A stretch of 64,000 bases of DNA from Microcaldota archaeon (GTDB lineage Archaea; Micrarchaeota; Micrarchaeia; Anstonellales; Bilamarchaeaceae): NCBI GenBank assembly GCA_023129075.1, contig JAGMCT010000010.1, positions 1 to 64,000 on the forward strand, in the 5' to 3' direction. Under the pieces are notes generated by a model. The model searched no databases. It was given only the letters and a program-made list of their open reading frames with translations, and was not told where the DNA came from. Below, one piece after another: positions 54,942-64,000 of the stretch. A program made the position numbers and the translations under genes. Every line of letters starts with the position of its first letter. Position 1 is the stretch's first letter.

Positions 54942-55882
54942 ATATGGCGTTATATCCTGGTTTGGGAACAGAATACCTTGGTATCATGGGTATAACGGTA
55001 GCCATAATGATTCTTTATATCGTTCTAGTTCGCACTATTTCTGTAATAATAAAAAGGCCTGAGTGGACCGCTTACTCAAACATAGAATTATACCAGCTTT
55101 TTATATCAGTAGGCATAATGGTTCTTGCATTGGGGATAGCAGCAGGAACGCAGGTTTTCTTTGAAGAAGCCCTTGGAAAAAAGGCTTCGACACCCGGAAC
55201 CTCTGCAGTAATAGAAGCAGCATCTTCTTTTATCCAGAAAAACCTGAATAGGGGCGTAATTCCCCTGCTTGTTGACCTGATGAGTCTTGAGGCAAAGTTC
55301 TCCTTCTACAATGCAGTGGAGTTAAGGACAGGTCCAACTGTATGGAACTGGACAATAAAGATGTATCCAGGTCTTGAGGCAATAATTAATTCAGTAAGGG
55401 TGCTTTTTTTCACTGTAATGGTGATGTATGGAACTACAAGCGTTCAACTTTTTATTCTTTATTTGATAGATGCCGTTATGTATCCCTTTGTTCTGCCTGC
55501 AGGGGTGGTGCTTAGGTTCATACCGCAGACAAGGGATGCTGGAATATTTCTTATAACGCTTGCAATAGTGTTCCAGAACATCTATCCTGCGCTTTATGTA
55601 ATAAGTGAAATGGCTCTTGATGATATATGGGCAATCCAGGAGTGGGGTTCCTCATTTGAACCTTATTCCTCGCTTTCTTCTTCTCCACCTGCCATGTTTT
55701 CTTCAGCCATGACAGTGGTGCAGATTCCTGTTGTGCATCTGTTCAATTATGTTTTCCTGGTGCCTTTTTTTGAAGGAGTCGCAACCATCTCTTTGGTAGG
55801 TCTTTTTATTCCTTCTTTAGTAATGACATTATCCACTGCATTTGTAAACGCGCTCACGCGATTCTTTACAGGAAAGGGATAA
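54938..55882 (+). CDS. Polytopic membrane protein, paralog 2 of 6
   Basis: 314 aa; core 'YPFVLPAGVVLRFIPQTRDAGIFLITLAIVFQNIYP'; 4-nt overlap with previous gene. Confidence 0.85.
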   Translation: MNMALYPGLGTEYLGIMGITVAIMILYIVLVRTISVIIKRPEWTAYSNIELYQLFISVGIMVLALGIAAGTQVFFEEALGKKASTPGTSAVIEAASSFIQKNLNRGVIPLLVDLMSLEAKFSFYNAVELRTGPTVWNWTIKMYPGLEAIINSVRVLFFTVMVMYGTTSVQLFILYLIDAVMYPFVLPAGVVLRFIPQTRDAGIFLITLAIVFQNIYPALYVISEMALDDIWAIQEWGSSFEPYSSLSSSPPAMFSSAMTVVQIPVVHLFNYVFLVPFFEGVATISLVGLFIPSLVMTLSTAFVNALTRFFTGKG

Positions 55883-55885
55883 AGG

Positions 55886-57061
55886 ATGGACCCATTTGCT
55901 TCTATAAATTTTGACTGGTTCCTTTTCGGAGGGCTTATTATTCTTGTAAGCGGAGCGCTAAGCACCATTGTCTACTTAATCGGTATTATCCTTATGAATG
56001 AGAATGTAAAGACATGGGCAAAAACAGAGTTTGTGGAGCTTTTCTTTTCCATGTTTTTTCTTGCTGCAACGGTTCCGCTCGTGCTTTCCACGGTTTCTGC
56101 TGCTGATGTTTTCTCTGCTTCTATATACCCTTCTACATATTCTGATTGCATCTGTGCCGGTAATTGTGCGACTCCTGAGATGGCCAGTATAATGCAGGAA
56201 ACAATGCCTAAAGATGCACCCTGCCACATAAAGTTAGCAATAGATTTTCTTCAGGAAACCTTTAGGGAAAGCAAGGATTTTATGAAAAGTATGTTTAAAA
56301 CATATGTCATCTGGTCGTTTCTTTCTTCCATATCCTTTAACATGGATTATGTGGGCGGTGCTGCAACAGGAAGCTTCAATTTTTCTCCGTTCCAGCCTTT
56401 CATGGCAATCCAGCTTGAAATAATCGCTTATATGTTTGATTTTCTTATAAAAACGATGTTCATACTCAAGTTTCAGGAGATATTAATGGGTTTCATTTCC
56501 ACTGCTCTTTTCCCTGTGCTTCTTATCTCAGGGCTCGTGCTTCGCTCCCTTTACCTCACCAGAAGACTCGGAGGTCTCCTGATGGCCATAGCAATCTCGC
56601 TTTATTTTATTTTTCCGATGTTTTATGTTCTTGGGGGAATCGTTCTTCACCACCTGCAGGATAATGGAAATGGACATGCAATCTCTGCCTTTTATGTTAA
56701 AGCAGATGGACAGCTTGGAAAAATGCTGGATGATGATTCCTTTGAGGATGCAGAAAACCTTGCTGATGCAAAGAAAAAGATATGCAACGCAAAAACGAAC
56801 CTTGATATAGACAATATCCAGGGAGGCTTTGAGCAGGTTTATTCTCTTTATAACGAAGTAAAGGTTCTTGATGCGGACGCGATTTCGGATTCCGGGTGGA
56901 TAATGGGTGAAGGAGGAATAATTGATGGAACTTCCAGAGTTATGTTTTTCAGTTTTTTCTTCTCGTTTCTTTCGCTGATGTCAACAATAGCAGCGGTAAG
57001 GTCGCTTTCTCCAATGTTAGGAGGGGATGTTGAGATAGCAGGCTTAACTCATTTGGTGTAA
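55886..57061 (+). CDS. Polytopic membrane protein, paralog 3 of 6
   Basis: 391 aa; core 'FPVLLISGLVLRSLYLTRRLGGLLMAIAISLYFIFP'; C-terminus 'DVEIAGLTHLV'; Cys-containing external loop 'CICAGNCATPEMASIMQETMPKDAPC'. Confidence 0.85.
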   Translation: MDPFASINFDWFLFGGLIILVSGALSTIVYLIGIILMNENVKTWAKTEFVELFFSMFFLAATVPLVLSTVSAADVFSASIYPSTYSDCICAGNCATPEMASIMQETMPKDAPCHIKLAIDFLQETFRESKDFMKSMFKTYVIWSFLSSISFNMDYVGGAATGSFNFSPFQPFMAIQLEIIAYMFDFLIKTMFILKFQEILMGFISTALFPVLLISGLVLRSLYLTRRLGGLLMAIAISLYFIFPMFYVLGGIVLHHLQDNGNGHAISAFYVKADGQLGKMLDDDSFEDAENLADAKKKICNAKTNLDIDNIQGGFEQVYSLYNEVKVLDADAISDSGWIMGEGGIIDGTSRVMFFSFFFSFLSLMSTIAAVRSLSPMLGGDVEIAGLTHLV

Positions 57062-57063
57062 AT

Positions 57064-58200
57064 ATGAAAAGATTATTGTTTTTCTCTTTGCTTCTGCTTT
57101 CGGTGTTTGCCCAGATTGAAGCAGAGAATCCTGCTTCTTCCCCTGAATCAATTAATGATGTATGGGAGCAGGCAAAAGGAACGGTTGATGAGTTCACATC
57201 CTCCATGGATACATGTGCGAAAAAAGAAACGCTTGACATGGTTGCACCGGTTCTTATAATAACGATGATTGTTGTGTTCGGAATAATGGGAACCTACCTT
57301 GCAGGTGATTTGCTCTTCCTCCCGCAGTTGAAAGCAATAGCAAAGCAGGAGGGTTATGAGGTTATAGTTACGGTTTTCATAGTGGTTGCTTTTATCTCTT
57401 TTGTAGGGCTCACCAATGATAGCGTTGCCTATAATATCATGGGAGACGTTTCACAAGAACAACCAGGTATTTTTACCAAGGCAATGGATTATTCCAATAT
57501 AATGGTTGCAAAGATAAGCCAGGATATAACCTCGCTTGCCCTGATAACCAATTTTATATATATGGTTTATTCGGCTCCATTCAGGATAGGACCCATAAAC
57601 CTTAATTTCAGGTTTCAGATAGGACCGATGCTTAAACCAATTGTAGATGGTCTTATCCTCTCTTCACAAAGCCTTTCTCTTGCATTGATGGAATGGATGG
57701 CAAACTCCCTTTTATTGTGCTATGTAAAGCAGTGGTTTTTACCATTTGTTCTGCCGATGGGCATTTTCATGAGGTCTATTCCGCAGACAAGGGGGGCAGG
57801 AAATGCACTTATCTCATTTGCATTTGCAAGTTTTTTTGTATATCCGGTTCTTCTTAACATAAGTTTTGAAGCATACAAATTGAAATACGGGCATCTTCTG
57901 CAGGCAGGGAGTCAGAGCCAGATACAGTTTATTCTTGACAATTATGTGAAGGCCAATTTCGTTGGTCTTTCTATGATTTCAATTTTCATGAGAAATATAA
58001 TACTCTCTACAGGGGTTCTGTTCTGGTTCGGGCTTATTGAAGTACTAATGTATGTATTCATAGATACAATCTACACGGTTTTCATATTGAGCCTTTTCCT
58101 TCCTGCAGTGAATTTCTTTATCTATTTCACAGTTGCAAAGGAGATATCCAAGTTTCTCGGTACTGAGGTGAATATAAGCATGTTTACGAGGTTGATATGA
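57064..58200 (+). CDS. Polytopic membrane protein with N-terminal signal peptide, paralog 4 of 6
   Basis: 378 aa; 'MKRLLFFSLLLLSVFAQIEAE'; core 'LPFVLPMGIFMRSIPQTRGAGNALISFAFASFFVYP'; C-terminus 'EVNISMFTRLI'. Confidence 0.85.
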   Translation: MKRLLFFSLLLLSVFAQIEAENPASSPESINDVWEQAKGTVDEFTSSMDTCAKKETLDMVAPVLIITMIVVFGIMGTYLAGDLLFLPQLKAIAKQEGYEVIVTVFIVVAFISFVGLTNDSVAYNIMGDVSQEQPGIFTKAMDYSNIMVAKISQDITSLALITNFIYMVYSAPFRIGPINLNFRFQIGPMLKPIVDGLILSSQSLSLALMEWMANSLLLCYVKQWFLPFVLPMGIFMRSIPQTRGAGNALISFAFASFFVYPVLLNISFEAYKLKYGHLLQAGSQSQIQFILDNYVKANFVGLSMISIFMRNIILSTGVLFWFGLIEVLMYVFIDTIYTVFILSLFLPAVNFFIYFTVAKEISKFLGTEVNISMFTRLI

Positions 58201-59303
58201 TGGAGCCCATAAGCCAGGCAATATGTCCTTCATCCGGGATTTCCTCCCTTTTCTTTCTTCCGGACTGGCAGTTTCTTTCATTCCTTGCGGTGCTCATTTC
58301 AGCATCTATACTATTTCTTTTGTATGTACTAAACCGTGCATTTGAGAATAAAGAAGGAGAGGCTTGGGTTAAACTTGAGATATATGAAACATTCATAACT
58401 TTGGGCCTGATTGTTCTTCTGGCGCTTGCTGTGGATGCATTGTGCAGTATAAATGTGGGATTCCTTTTCTCGGGATATCCCCTTTCAAGTTACACAGGTG
58501 GAACGGCACTCACACTGCAACCGTTCAGCGAGATAGGAATGGATGAATCCTTTTTTGATGTGGGCCTTATCTACCTTGATGAGTATAGTGATGCCGTTGT
58601 AACAGCCCAAACAATACTTTTCAGTTTTTACTCATACTTAAATTATATAACATCCATGACATTTACCCACCAGCCAATAGGTTTAGGCACCGTAACCCAG
58701 CCCACAGCGGGCTTCGGCACAATGATAAATTCAGTATTCATTACTGCATTGAACGGCATGGTTATTTCATATTTGGTAAACAAGACGCAGATGCTGGTTT
58801 ATTATTTCGGTCTTTATGGTTTTGTAAAATACTTCCTTCCGCTTGGAATAGTGCTCAGGTCTTTTACCCCAACAAGAAAGATAGGCGGAACTTTGATAGG
58901 AATAGCAGTTGGTTTTCTTTTGATTTATCCGATTCTTTTGACTGTTAATAAGATAACTATTGCAAAACCCTTTAATGATACAATTGAGGGAGTTTCAGGT
59001 TCCATTGGAAAAGCATGGGACTCAGCTTCTTATGAATTCTTTAACATATGGGAAAGTGTTGATTCTTCCGCTTGGGACATGGTTCTGCATGCCCCTGTTT
59101 TATTCTCCCATGCACTGGGTGGTTTTGTAAGCTTTGGGGTTCTTATGTTCATATTCCAGACCGCAAATTTATTTTCTCTTGTTGCTTTTGGAGGCTATGT
59201 ATTCCCTGCGTTCAATGCACTTGTGCTTGCAACAGGCATAAGGTATTTAAGCAGGTTCTTCGGTGAGGAGATAGATATAACAAATCTTACGAGGTTGATA
59301 TGA
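58197..59303 (+). CDS. Polytopic membrane protein, paralog 5 of 6
   Basis: 368 aa; core 'VKYFLPLGIVLRSFTPTRKIGGTLIGIAVGFLLIYP'; C-terminus 'EIDITNLTRLI'; 4-nt overlap. Confidence 0.85.
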   Translation: MMEPISQAICPSSGISSLFFLPDWQFLSFLAVLISASILFLLYVLNRAFENKEGEAWVKLEIYETFITLGLIVLLALAVDALCSINVGFLFSGYPLSSYTGGTALTLQPFSEIGMDESFFDVGLIYLDEYSDAVVTAQTILFSFYSYLNYITSMTFTHQPIGLGTVTQPTAGFGTMINSVFITALNGMVISYLVNKTQMLVYYFGLYGFVKYFLPLGIVLRSFTPTRKIGGTLIGIAVGFLLIYPILLTVNKITIAKPFNDTIEGVSGSIGKAWDSASYEFFNIWESVDSSAWDMVLHAPVLFSHALGGFVSFGVLMFIFQTANLFSLVAFGGYVFPAFNALVLATGIRYLSRFFGEEIDITNLTRLI

Positions 59304-60259
59304 TGGACCCTGAAACAATCAGCATTATTTCAATTATCGTTCTGCTTTCCATAAGCGGTGCTGTAGGAATGTTTCTTTTATCCAGAATATTCCAGGTGAA
59401 GCGCCTTGAGCAGGTTGCCAGGGCAGAATTAATATTTGCAATCTCAACGGTTTTTCTTGTTGCTTTTTTTATAGGGATGGTTACCTATGGAGAGGAAAAA
59501 GCAGTTCTTATAGTGAAGGATATAATAGAGCACCAATATTCCATGGAAGGAGAGCAGGCCCCTGAATTTCTTTCGGGTGTTACTCTTATAGGCATTACAA
59601 AGATTTACATGGCTGAGTTATACGGCTGTCTTAAATTTATCTATGCTTCTGCGTACTGGTTTAACATAATCCCGGAATTCGGAACCGCACTTACCTATGA
59701 TGTTTTTATGCACGATGTATTGAGCGGATGGGCATGGAAACCCCTTACTTCAGTGTTCCATTACCTTGCCTCAACCTCTGCTTTTATGGCGCTTCTTTAT
59801 TTCCTTTTTGTCCATATTCTTAATTTCATCCAGGCTGCAGCAATACCTCTTTTCCTTCCATTAGGAATACTTCTCAGGGCATTCCCCCCTACAAGAGGAG
59901 TCGGGGCATATATACTTTCTTTTTCTCTTGGGTTCTATCTTGTTTTCCCATTTGCTTATATAATTGCTATGTCACTTACTCCTCTCAATGTATGCACCAT
60001 GCCGGATACAGAGGAGTTTGGATGCGTGACTGTCTCCCCAGGGTTGGCAAATTATATGGTTTTGGAGGCAGAGAATTCAGAGCAGGAGATGACTGATGCC
60101 TATGTTAATCTCTGGAGGGATTTAGGAGGGCTTACAGCCAATCTTTGCTGTCTCCCTTTCATAACAATGATGATGACATTGAGTTTCATACTTGCGACCA
60201 CCAATTTATTCGGTGCAAATCTTCCTGAAGTAGGAAGGGGTTTCATAAAATTAATATAG
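59300..60259 (+). CDS. Polytopic membrane protein, paralog 6 of 6
   Basis: 319 aa; core 'IPLFLPLGILLRAFPPTRGVGAYILSFSLGFYLVFP'; C-terminus 'EVGRGFIKLI'; 4-nt overlap. Confidence 0.85.
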   Translation: MMDPETISIISIIVLLSISGAVGMFLLSRIFQVKRLEQVARAELIFAISTVFLVAFFIGMVTYGEEKAVLIVKDIIEHQYSMEGEQAPEFLSGVTLIGITKIYMAELYGCLKFIYASAYWFNIIPEFGTALTYDVFMHDVLSGWAWKPLTSVFHYLASTSAFMALLYFLFVHILNFIQAAAIPLFLPLGILLRAFPPTRGVGAYILSFSLGFYLVFPFAYIIAMSLTPLNVCTMPDTEEFGCVTVSPGLANYMVLEAENSEQEMTDAYVNLWRDLGGLTANLCCLPFITMMMTLSFILATTNLFGANLPEVGRGFIKLI

Positions 60260-60264
60260 GTGAT

Positions 60265-61101
60265 TTGATGGATATCTTCAATGAATTTTTTATAGAGCCC
60301 ATAATAATGAAAACAGGCTATAATATTGTAAATACGCTTGTTTATGCTCTTATTGCAGTAGTTTCAGTGTATTTTCTTTTCTACCTTTTCAAAAAAAATA
60401 GGATTTCAATAGACTGGAATTTTGTAAAGAATATCCTTCCATTTATATTTTTTGGTTCAACCATGCGTGTTGTTACCGATGCCATAGATGCAGGTGTTTT
60501 TCAGCCTATCACCCCTTTGCATGAATTCATACTTTCATCCCATATCTATGATTATGGTTTTGTTACAGTAAGCCCGGGTATATACATACTTACTGCTGTT
60601 ATTACCCTGTTCTCGGTTTTTCTATTTTATAGGATAAATAAACCAGAATATGTATTCTACACAGGAACACTTCTTTTCCTTTTTCATCTCCTTCTTTTAA
60701 TTCCATTTATGGGGTTTATTCTTCATGCTATTCCAGTAATAATACTTGCAGCAATTCCTTTGTATCTTTCATACATTTATTTCAGAAATAAGGAAGATGC
60801 AATGGTAGTTGGGGCGCATGCTCTTGATGGTGCAGCAACATTTTACATAATAGATATATTCTCCGGCATAAGCGGAAAAACCTATTTTGAACAGCATGTT
60901 TTCCCAAGATTTTTAGGTGAGTTTGCAGGAACTTATTTTGGGTTTTACCTTGTAAAGGTTCTGCTTCCCCTGGCTGCGGTTTACCTGATAAGAAAAGAAA
61001 GGATGCAGAGCGATGAAAAAACCTATATACTTCTTATACTTATGATAATAGGCCTTGCCCCGGGAATGAGAGACCTGCTCAGGATGGTGATAGGTACATG
61101 A
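60265..61101 (+). CDS. DUF63-family membrane protein
   Basis: 278 aa polytopic; 'ILPFIFFGSTMRVVTDAIDAGVF', 'VVGAHALDGAATFYIIDI', 'LGEFAGTYFGFYLVKVLLPLAAVYLI' DUF63-like. Confidence 0.75.
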   Translation: MMDIFNEFFIEPIIMKTGYNIVNTLVYALIAVVSVYFLFYLFKKNRISIDWNFVKNILPFIFFGSTMRVVTDAIDAGVFQPITPLHEFILSSHIYDYGFVTVSPGIYILTAVITLFSVFLFYRINKPEYVFYTGTLLFLFHLLLLIPFMGFILHAIPVIILAAIPLYLSYIYFRNKEDAMVVGAHALDGAATFYIIDIFSGISGKTYFEQHVFPRFLGEFAGTYFGFYLVKVLLPLAAVYLIRKERMQSDEKTYILLILMIIGLAPGMRDLLRMVIGT

Positions 61102-61862
61102 GTCTTTCTCTTGTAGGTCTTGGACTCTCCCTTGACATAACCCTTAAAGGTATGGAAGAGCTAAAAAAAGCAGAAGTAATCTTTGCAGAGATTTACACCT
61201 CCCCTATAAACAGGGATTATATTAATTTTCTTGAAAAGGCTTCAGGAAAAAAAATAGAAATGATAGGAAGGGATGAGGTTGAATCGGATTTCTTAATAAA
61301 ACATGCAAGGGAAAAGAAGGTTGTGCTTCTTGTGGTTGGTGACCCTTTGATGGCAACAACGCATTCGTCTCTTATTTTTGAAGCTGAAAAGAATAAAATC
61401 CATACAAAGATAATCTGCAATTCATCCATAATAACTGCAGCTGCAGGTGCTTCCGGCCTGCAGGCATACCGCTTTGGAAAAACAGCAACCCTTAGCTATT
61501 GGAGAGAAAAATACCAGCCAACTTCATCCCTTGATATTATAGAAAAGAACCTTTCCATAGATGCACATACGCTTGTGCTTCTGGATGTTGCTGAGGATAT
61601 GGGCGGTCCAATGGATGGGAAGCACGCCCTTGAACTGCTTGAAAGGATGCAGGATAAAAGAGGAAAAAATATTCTTGAAAAAATAATCGTTTTGAGCAGG
61701 ATTGGTTTTGAAGAAGAAAAGATATCTTATGGCACAATAAAAGAACTTGGAAAAAAGGATCTTGGAAAACCCCTTTTCTCTTTAATAATTCCTGCTTCAT
61801 TCCATCCTGCAGAAAAGGAATTCCTAATGCTCAAAACTTTCAAAAATAAGGTCGCTGAATAA
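61098..61862 (+). CDS. dphB: Diphthine synthase
   Basis: 'SLVGLGLSLDITLKGMEELKKAEVIFAEIYTSP', 'VLLVVGDPLMATTHSSLIFEAE', 'YRFGKTATLSYWREKYQPTSSLDIIEKNL'. Confidence 0.95.
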   Translation: MSLSLVGLGLSLDITLKGMEELKKAEVIFAEIYTSPINRDYINFLEKASGKKIEMIGRDEVESDFLIKHAREKKVVLLVVGDPLMATTHSSLIFEAEKNKIHTKIICNSSIITAAAGASGLQAYRFGKTATLSYWREKYQPTSSLDIIEKNLSIDAHTLVLLDVAEDMGGPMDGKHALELLERMQDKRGKNILEKIIVLSRIGFEEEKISYGTIKELGKKDLGKPLFSLIIPASFHPAEKEFLMLKTFKNKVAE

Positions 61863-62372
61863 ATATTTTGACCTTTCTTCGGTCCTTACTCTTGTGTATT
61901 CGCTTCCCGAGAGCAGAGACCCGCTTTCCGGATTAATAAGATAATTTTCATCTTTCCATTTGAAATAGACGTACGGCCTTTTTGAGGTAAGAAGAACAGC
62001 CGAGCTTTCAGAGCCAAATGCCCTTAAAAGAGATGCAAGAAGGATTGCCTGTTCTCTTGTTTCCGCTGCCTTTATCAAATCTATTTCCTCAAAACTAAGA
62101 TAAAATTCAACAGGCATATGAACGTTTTCTATTCCCTTTATATATTCTGTTGCTTTTTCAACAGCAGAGAAAAAGTGGTTGTCATAGTTATAGGGCTGTA
62201 TCCCCTCCAGAAGTCTTTCTTTTAATGCTTTAATAAATTCATTATAAGGCGAAACCATAAGTCTTAATTCAGAAACAGAGCGGTACTCTTTTTCCTCAAT
62301 CTCTTTTTTGTACCTTTCCACCATCCTTTGGTATATTTTGCACAGTTTTTCTTCCATAGTTGTTTTTTTCAA
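61824..62372 (-). CDS. Unknown protein, possible divergent transglutaminase-like fold
   Basis: 182 aa; 'KAAETREQAILLASLLRAFGSESSAVLLTSKRPYVYFKWKDENYLINPESG' has transglutaminase-like spacing but no obvious Cys nucleophile; 3' end overlaps dphB by 39 nt. Confidence 0.5.
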   Translation of the reverse strand: MKKTTMEEKLCKIYQRMVERYKKEIEEKEYRSVSELRLMVSPYNEFIKALKERLLEGIQPYNYDNHFFSAVEKATEYIKGIENVHMPVEFYLSFEEIDLIKAAETREQAILLASLLRAFGSESSAVLLTSKRPYVYFKWKDENYLINPESGSLLSGSEYTRVRTEERSKYLFSDLIFESFEH

Positions 62373-62397
62373 TCCTTATTAAAATAGTTTGCCCTGT

Positions 62398-62997
62398 CTA
62401 TTCCTGCTTATCAACACAGTAGGCTGCATGTTTAACAGCGTAACCAGCAAAAATATTTCTATAGTATGCCACATCCGTTAGTTTTAGCCCTAAACCTTGA
62501 AAAAGAACCCTCCACTCACCATCAGTTTTGTTTGAGTGGGGATGCCCAAAAAATTCAAGGTTCATCAAACTGTCTATGATGTAAGTAGTGTACTTTTGGA
62601 AGATGTTGGTATATATATCTTCTATGATTATTATTCTTTTGGAAACCCTCATAGCTTCTTCAACGATTTTTTCAGGGTTTGGTGTGTGGTGCAGGACCAT
62701 AAGCAGTAAAGCGCAATCAAATCTATCATCTTCAAAAGGAATTCTGTCGCCATTATAAATAAGCGGTTCTATTCCTTTCACAAAACTCATATCTTTGATA
62801 TCCAAAGGCAAGACGTTTATGTTTAGGTCATTCAAGGCTTCGGAAACGGTGCAGATTCCTGCTCCTATATCCAGCACCCTAGCATCACCAGGGATGTATT
62901 TCTTTATCTGTTTTACTATATTCCTTGCCCTGAGCCTGCCTACTTTCTGAATTACTTTGTGTAGTAGTTTGTTCTGCCTAAGGATTTCTAAAAGCAT
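62398..62997 (-). CDS. Class I SAM-dependent methyltransferase
   Basis: 'ARVLDIGAGICTVSEALNDLNINVLPLDIKDMSF...CALLLMVLHHTPNPEKIVEEAMRV'. Confidence 0.88.
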   Translation of the reverse strand: MLLEILRQNKLLHKVIQKVGRLRARNIVKQIKKYIPGDARVLDIGAGICTVSEALNDLNINVLPLDIKDMSFVKGIEPLIYNGDRIPFEDDRFDCALLLMVLHHTPNPEKIVEEAMRVSKRIIIIEDIYTNIFQKYTTYIIDSLMNLEFFGHPHSNKTDGEWRVLFQGLGLKLTDVAYYRNIFAGYAVKHAAYCVDKQE

Positions 62998-63059
62998 GAA
63001 AAGAGATCCGCGCCATAGGTTTTTAATTCTGTATGCTTTAATGCCTTTTTGGTGCTCTC

Positions 63060-64000
63060 ATGTCTATAGAAAATTATGTTGATGTCAACACAAAGCTGAT
63101 AGGACAGGAGATGGAAAGATATATTCCAAAAGAGCCCAAAGAAATTTATTCAATCATCAGGGAATTTATATCCAGGGGGGGTAAACGGGTAAGACCAATA
63201 CTTCTTCTCACTGTTGTGCAGGCCGTTGGAGGAGGACTGAAAACAGCGCTTCCTTATGCCGTGATTCTTGAATTATTCCATAATTTTACCTTAATTCATG
63301 ATGATATAGAGGATGGCTCTCAAGTCAGAAGAGGAAAACAAACCCTGCACATCTCGCACGGCATCCCTGTTGCGTTGAATACAGGAGATGCTCTTTACAC
63401 CCTTGTTATGAATTCATTACTCACTATTCCTGATGATAAGGAAAGGCTTCTGACTGCTTCAAGGATGCTCACAGCTTCATTTAGAGAAGTGGTGGAAGGC
63501 CAGGGAATAGAACTGGAATGGTACAGAACCAATAGAATGAATATAGAAGAATATGAGTATTTTGAGATGGTTAAAGGAAAAACAGCCTCTTTAATCGGGC
63601 TTTCCTGCTCCCTTGGAGCCTATCTGGGCGGAGCAGATAAAAATACAATTGAAAAAATGGATTCCTTTGGAAAAAACATTGGGCTTTCCTTCCAGATACG
63701 GGATGATGTTCTGAATCTCATTGGCAGTGAAGAGAAGTATAAGAAGGAGATAGGGGGAGATGTAAGGGAGGGAAAGCGCTCTTTAATTTCTCTACATGCA
63801 CTCAATCACCTTCCTGAAGATGAAAAGGAAACTCTGAAAAATATCCTTCTTGCAAAGGAAAATTCCGATGATGAGATAAAAGGGGCAATTGAACTAATGA
63901 AAAAAGCAGGTTCAATAAAATATGCTTCAGGAGTGTCCGAAGATTTGCATAAGCAGGCGCTGGAAGCACTTGAAATTCTTCCGGAGTCAGAACACAAAAT
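63060..64000 (+). CDS. Polyprenyl (geranylgeranyl-type) diphosphate synthase, 3' end beyond window
   Basis: Reading from ATG 63060: 'MSIENYVDVNTKLIGQEMERYIPK...RGGKRVRPILLL...LIHDDIEDGSQVRRGKQTLHISHG...FQIRDDVLNLIG'. Confidence 0.93.
   Translation, partial: MSIENYVDVNTKLIGQEMERYIPKEPKEIYSIIREFISRGGKRVRPILLLTVVQAVGGGLKTALPYAVILELFHNFTLIHDDIEDGSQVRRGKQTLHISHGIPVALNTGDALYTLVMNSLLTIPDDKERLLTASRMLTASFREVVEGQGIELEWYRTNRMNIEEYEYFEMVKGKTASLIGLSCSLGAYLGGADKNTIEKMDSFGKNIGLSFQIRDDVLNLIGSEEKYKKEIGGDVREGKRSLISLHALNHLPEDEKETLKNILLAKENSDDEIKGAIELMKKAGSIKYASGVSEDLHKQALEALEILPESEHK

Noticed and set aside
53676-60259. Idea that the six-gene array is an archaellum or Tad pilus platform (FlaJ/TadC) system
   Set aside because: No FlaI/TadA-type ATPase, prepilin peptidase or FlaJ/TadC signature is in the window; kept as unassigned membrane complex.

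Overview
The window is a gene-dense, low-GC archaeal chromosome segment. Archaeal-type genes include SRP54, GatD/GatE, L11, aEF-1beta, Alba, a Cgi121-like KEOPS subunit, DphB, DUF424, DUF63, an S-layer protein, TrmB, and an intron-bearing tRNA-His. The overall flavour is DPANN/Diapherotrites-like, but that taxonomic call is only an inference. Most genes are housekeeping, transport or small-molecule metabolism.

The most interesting items are:
(1) An operon-like array of six consecutive, translationally coupled paralogous polytopic membrane proteins (53676-60259). They share an 'LPxGxxLRxxPxTRxxGxxLI' core, and five end in a related C-terminal tail. This is my best candidate for an undescribed system.
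(2) A bacterial-type sigma-70 family protein (45368-46387) in an archaeal context, immediately upstream of a secreted M6-like metalloprotease.
(3) A two-methyltransferase cassette plus an unknown gene, bracketed by an exact 25-bp direct repeat and a second ~100-bp imperfect direct repeat (31383-34033). One flank carries a 108-bp insertion-like unit.
(4) An orphan TnpB inserted antisense between gatD and gatE, with a 9-bp direct repeat at both ends and a perfect terminal palindrome.
(5) A CBS-domain protein with an HPF-like beta-alpha-beta-beta-beta-alpha tail, a possible ribosome hibernation factor.
(6) Large unknown protein pairs, a Pro/Glu-repeat winged-helix protein, a truncated RqcH/NFACT homolog, a SpoT-like HD protein and a structured S-layer mRNA leader.

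All calls come from reading the sequence. No database searches were run.
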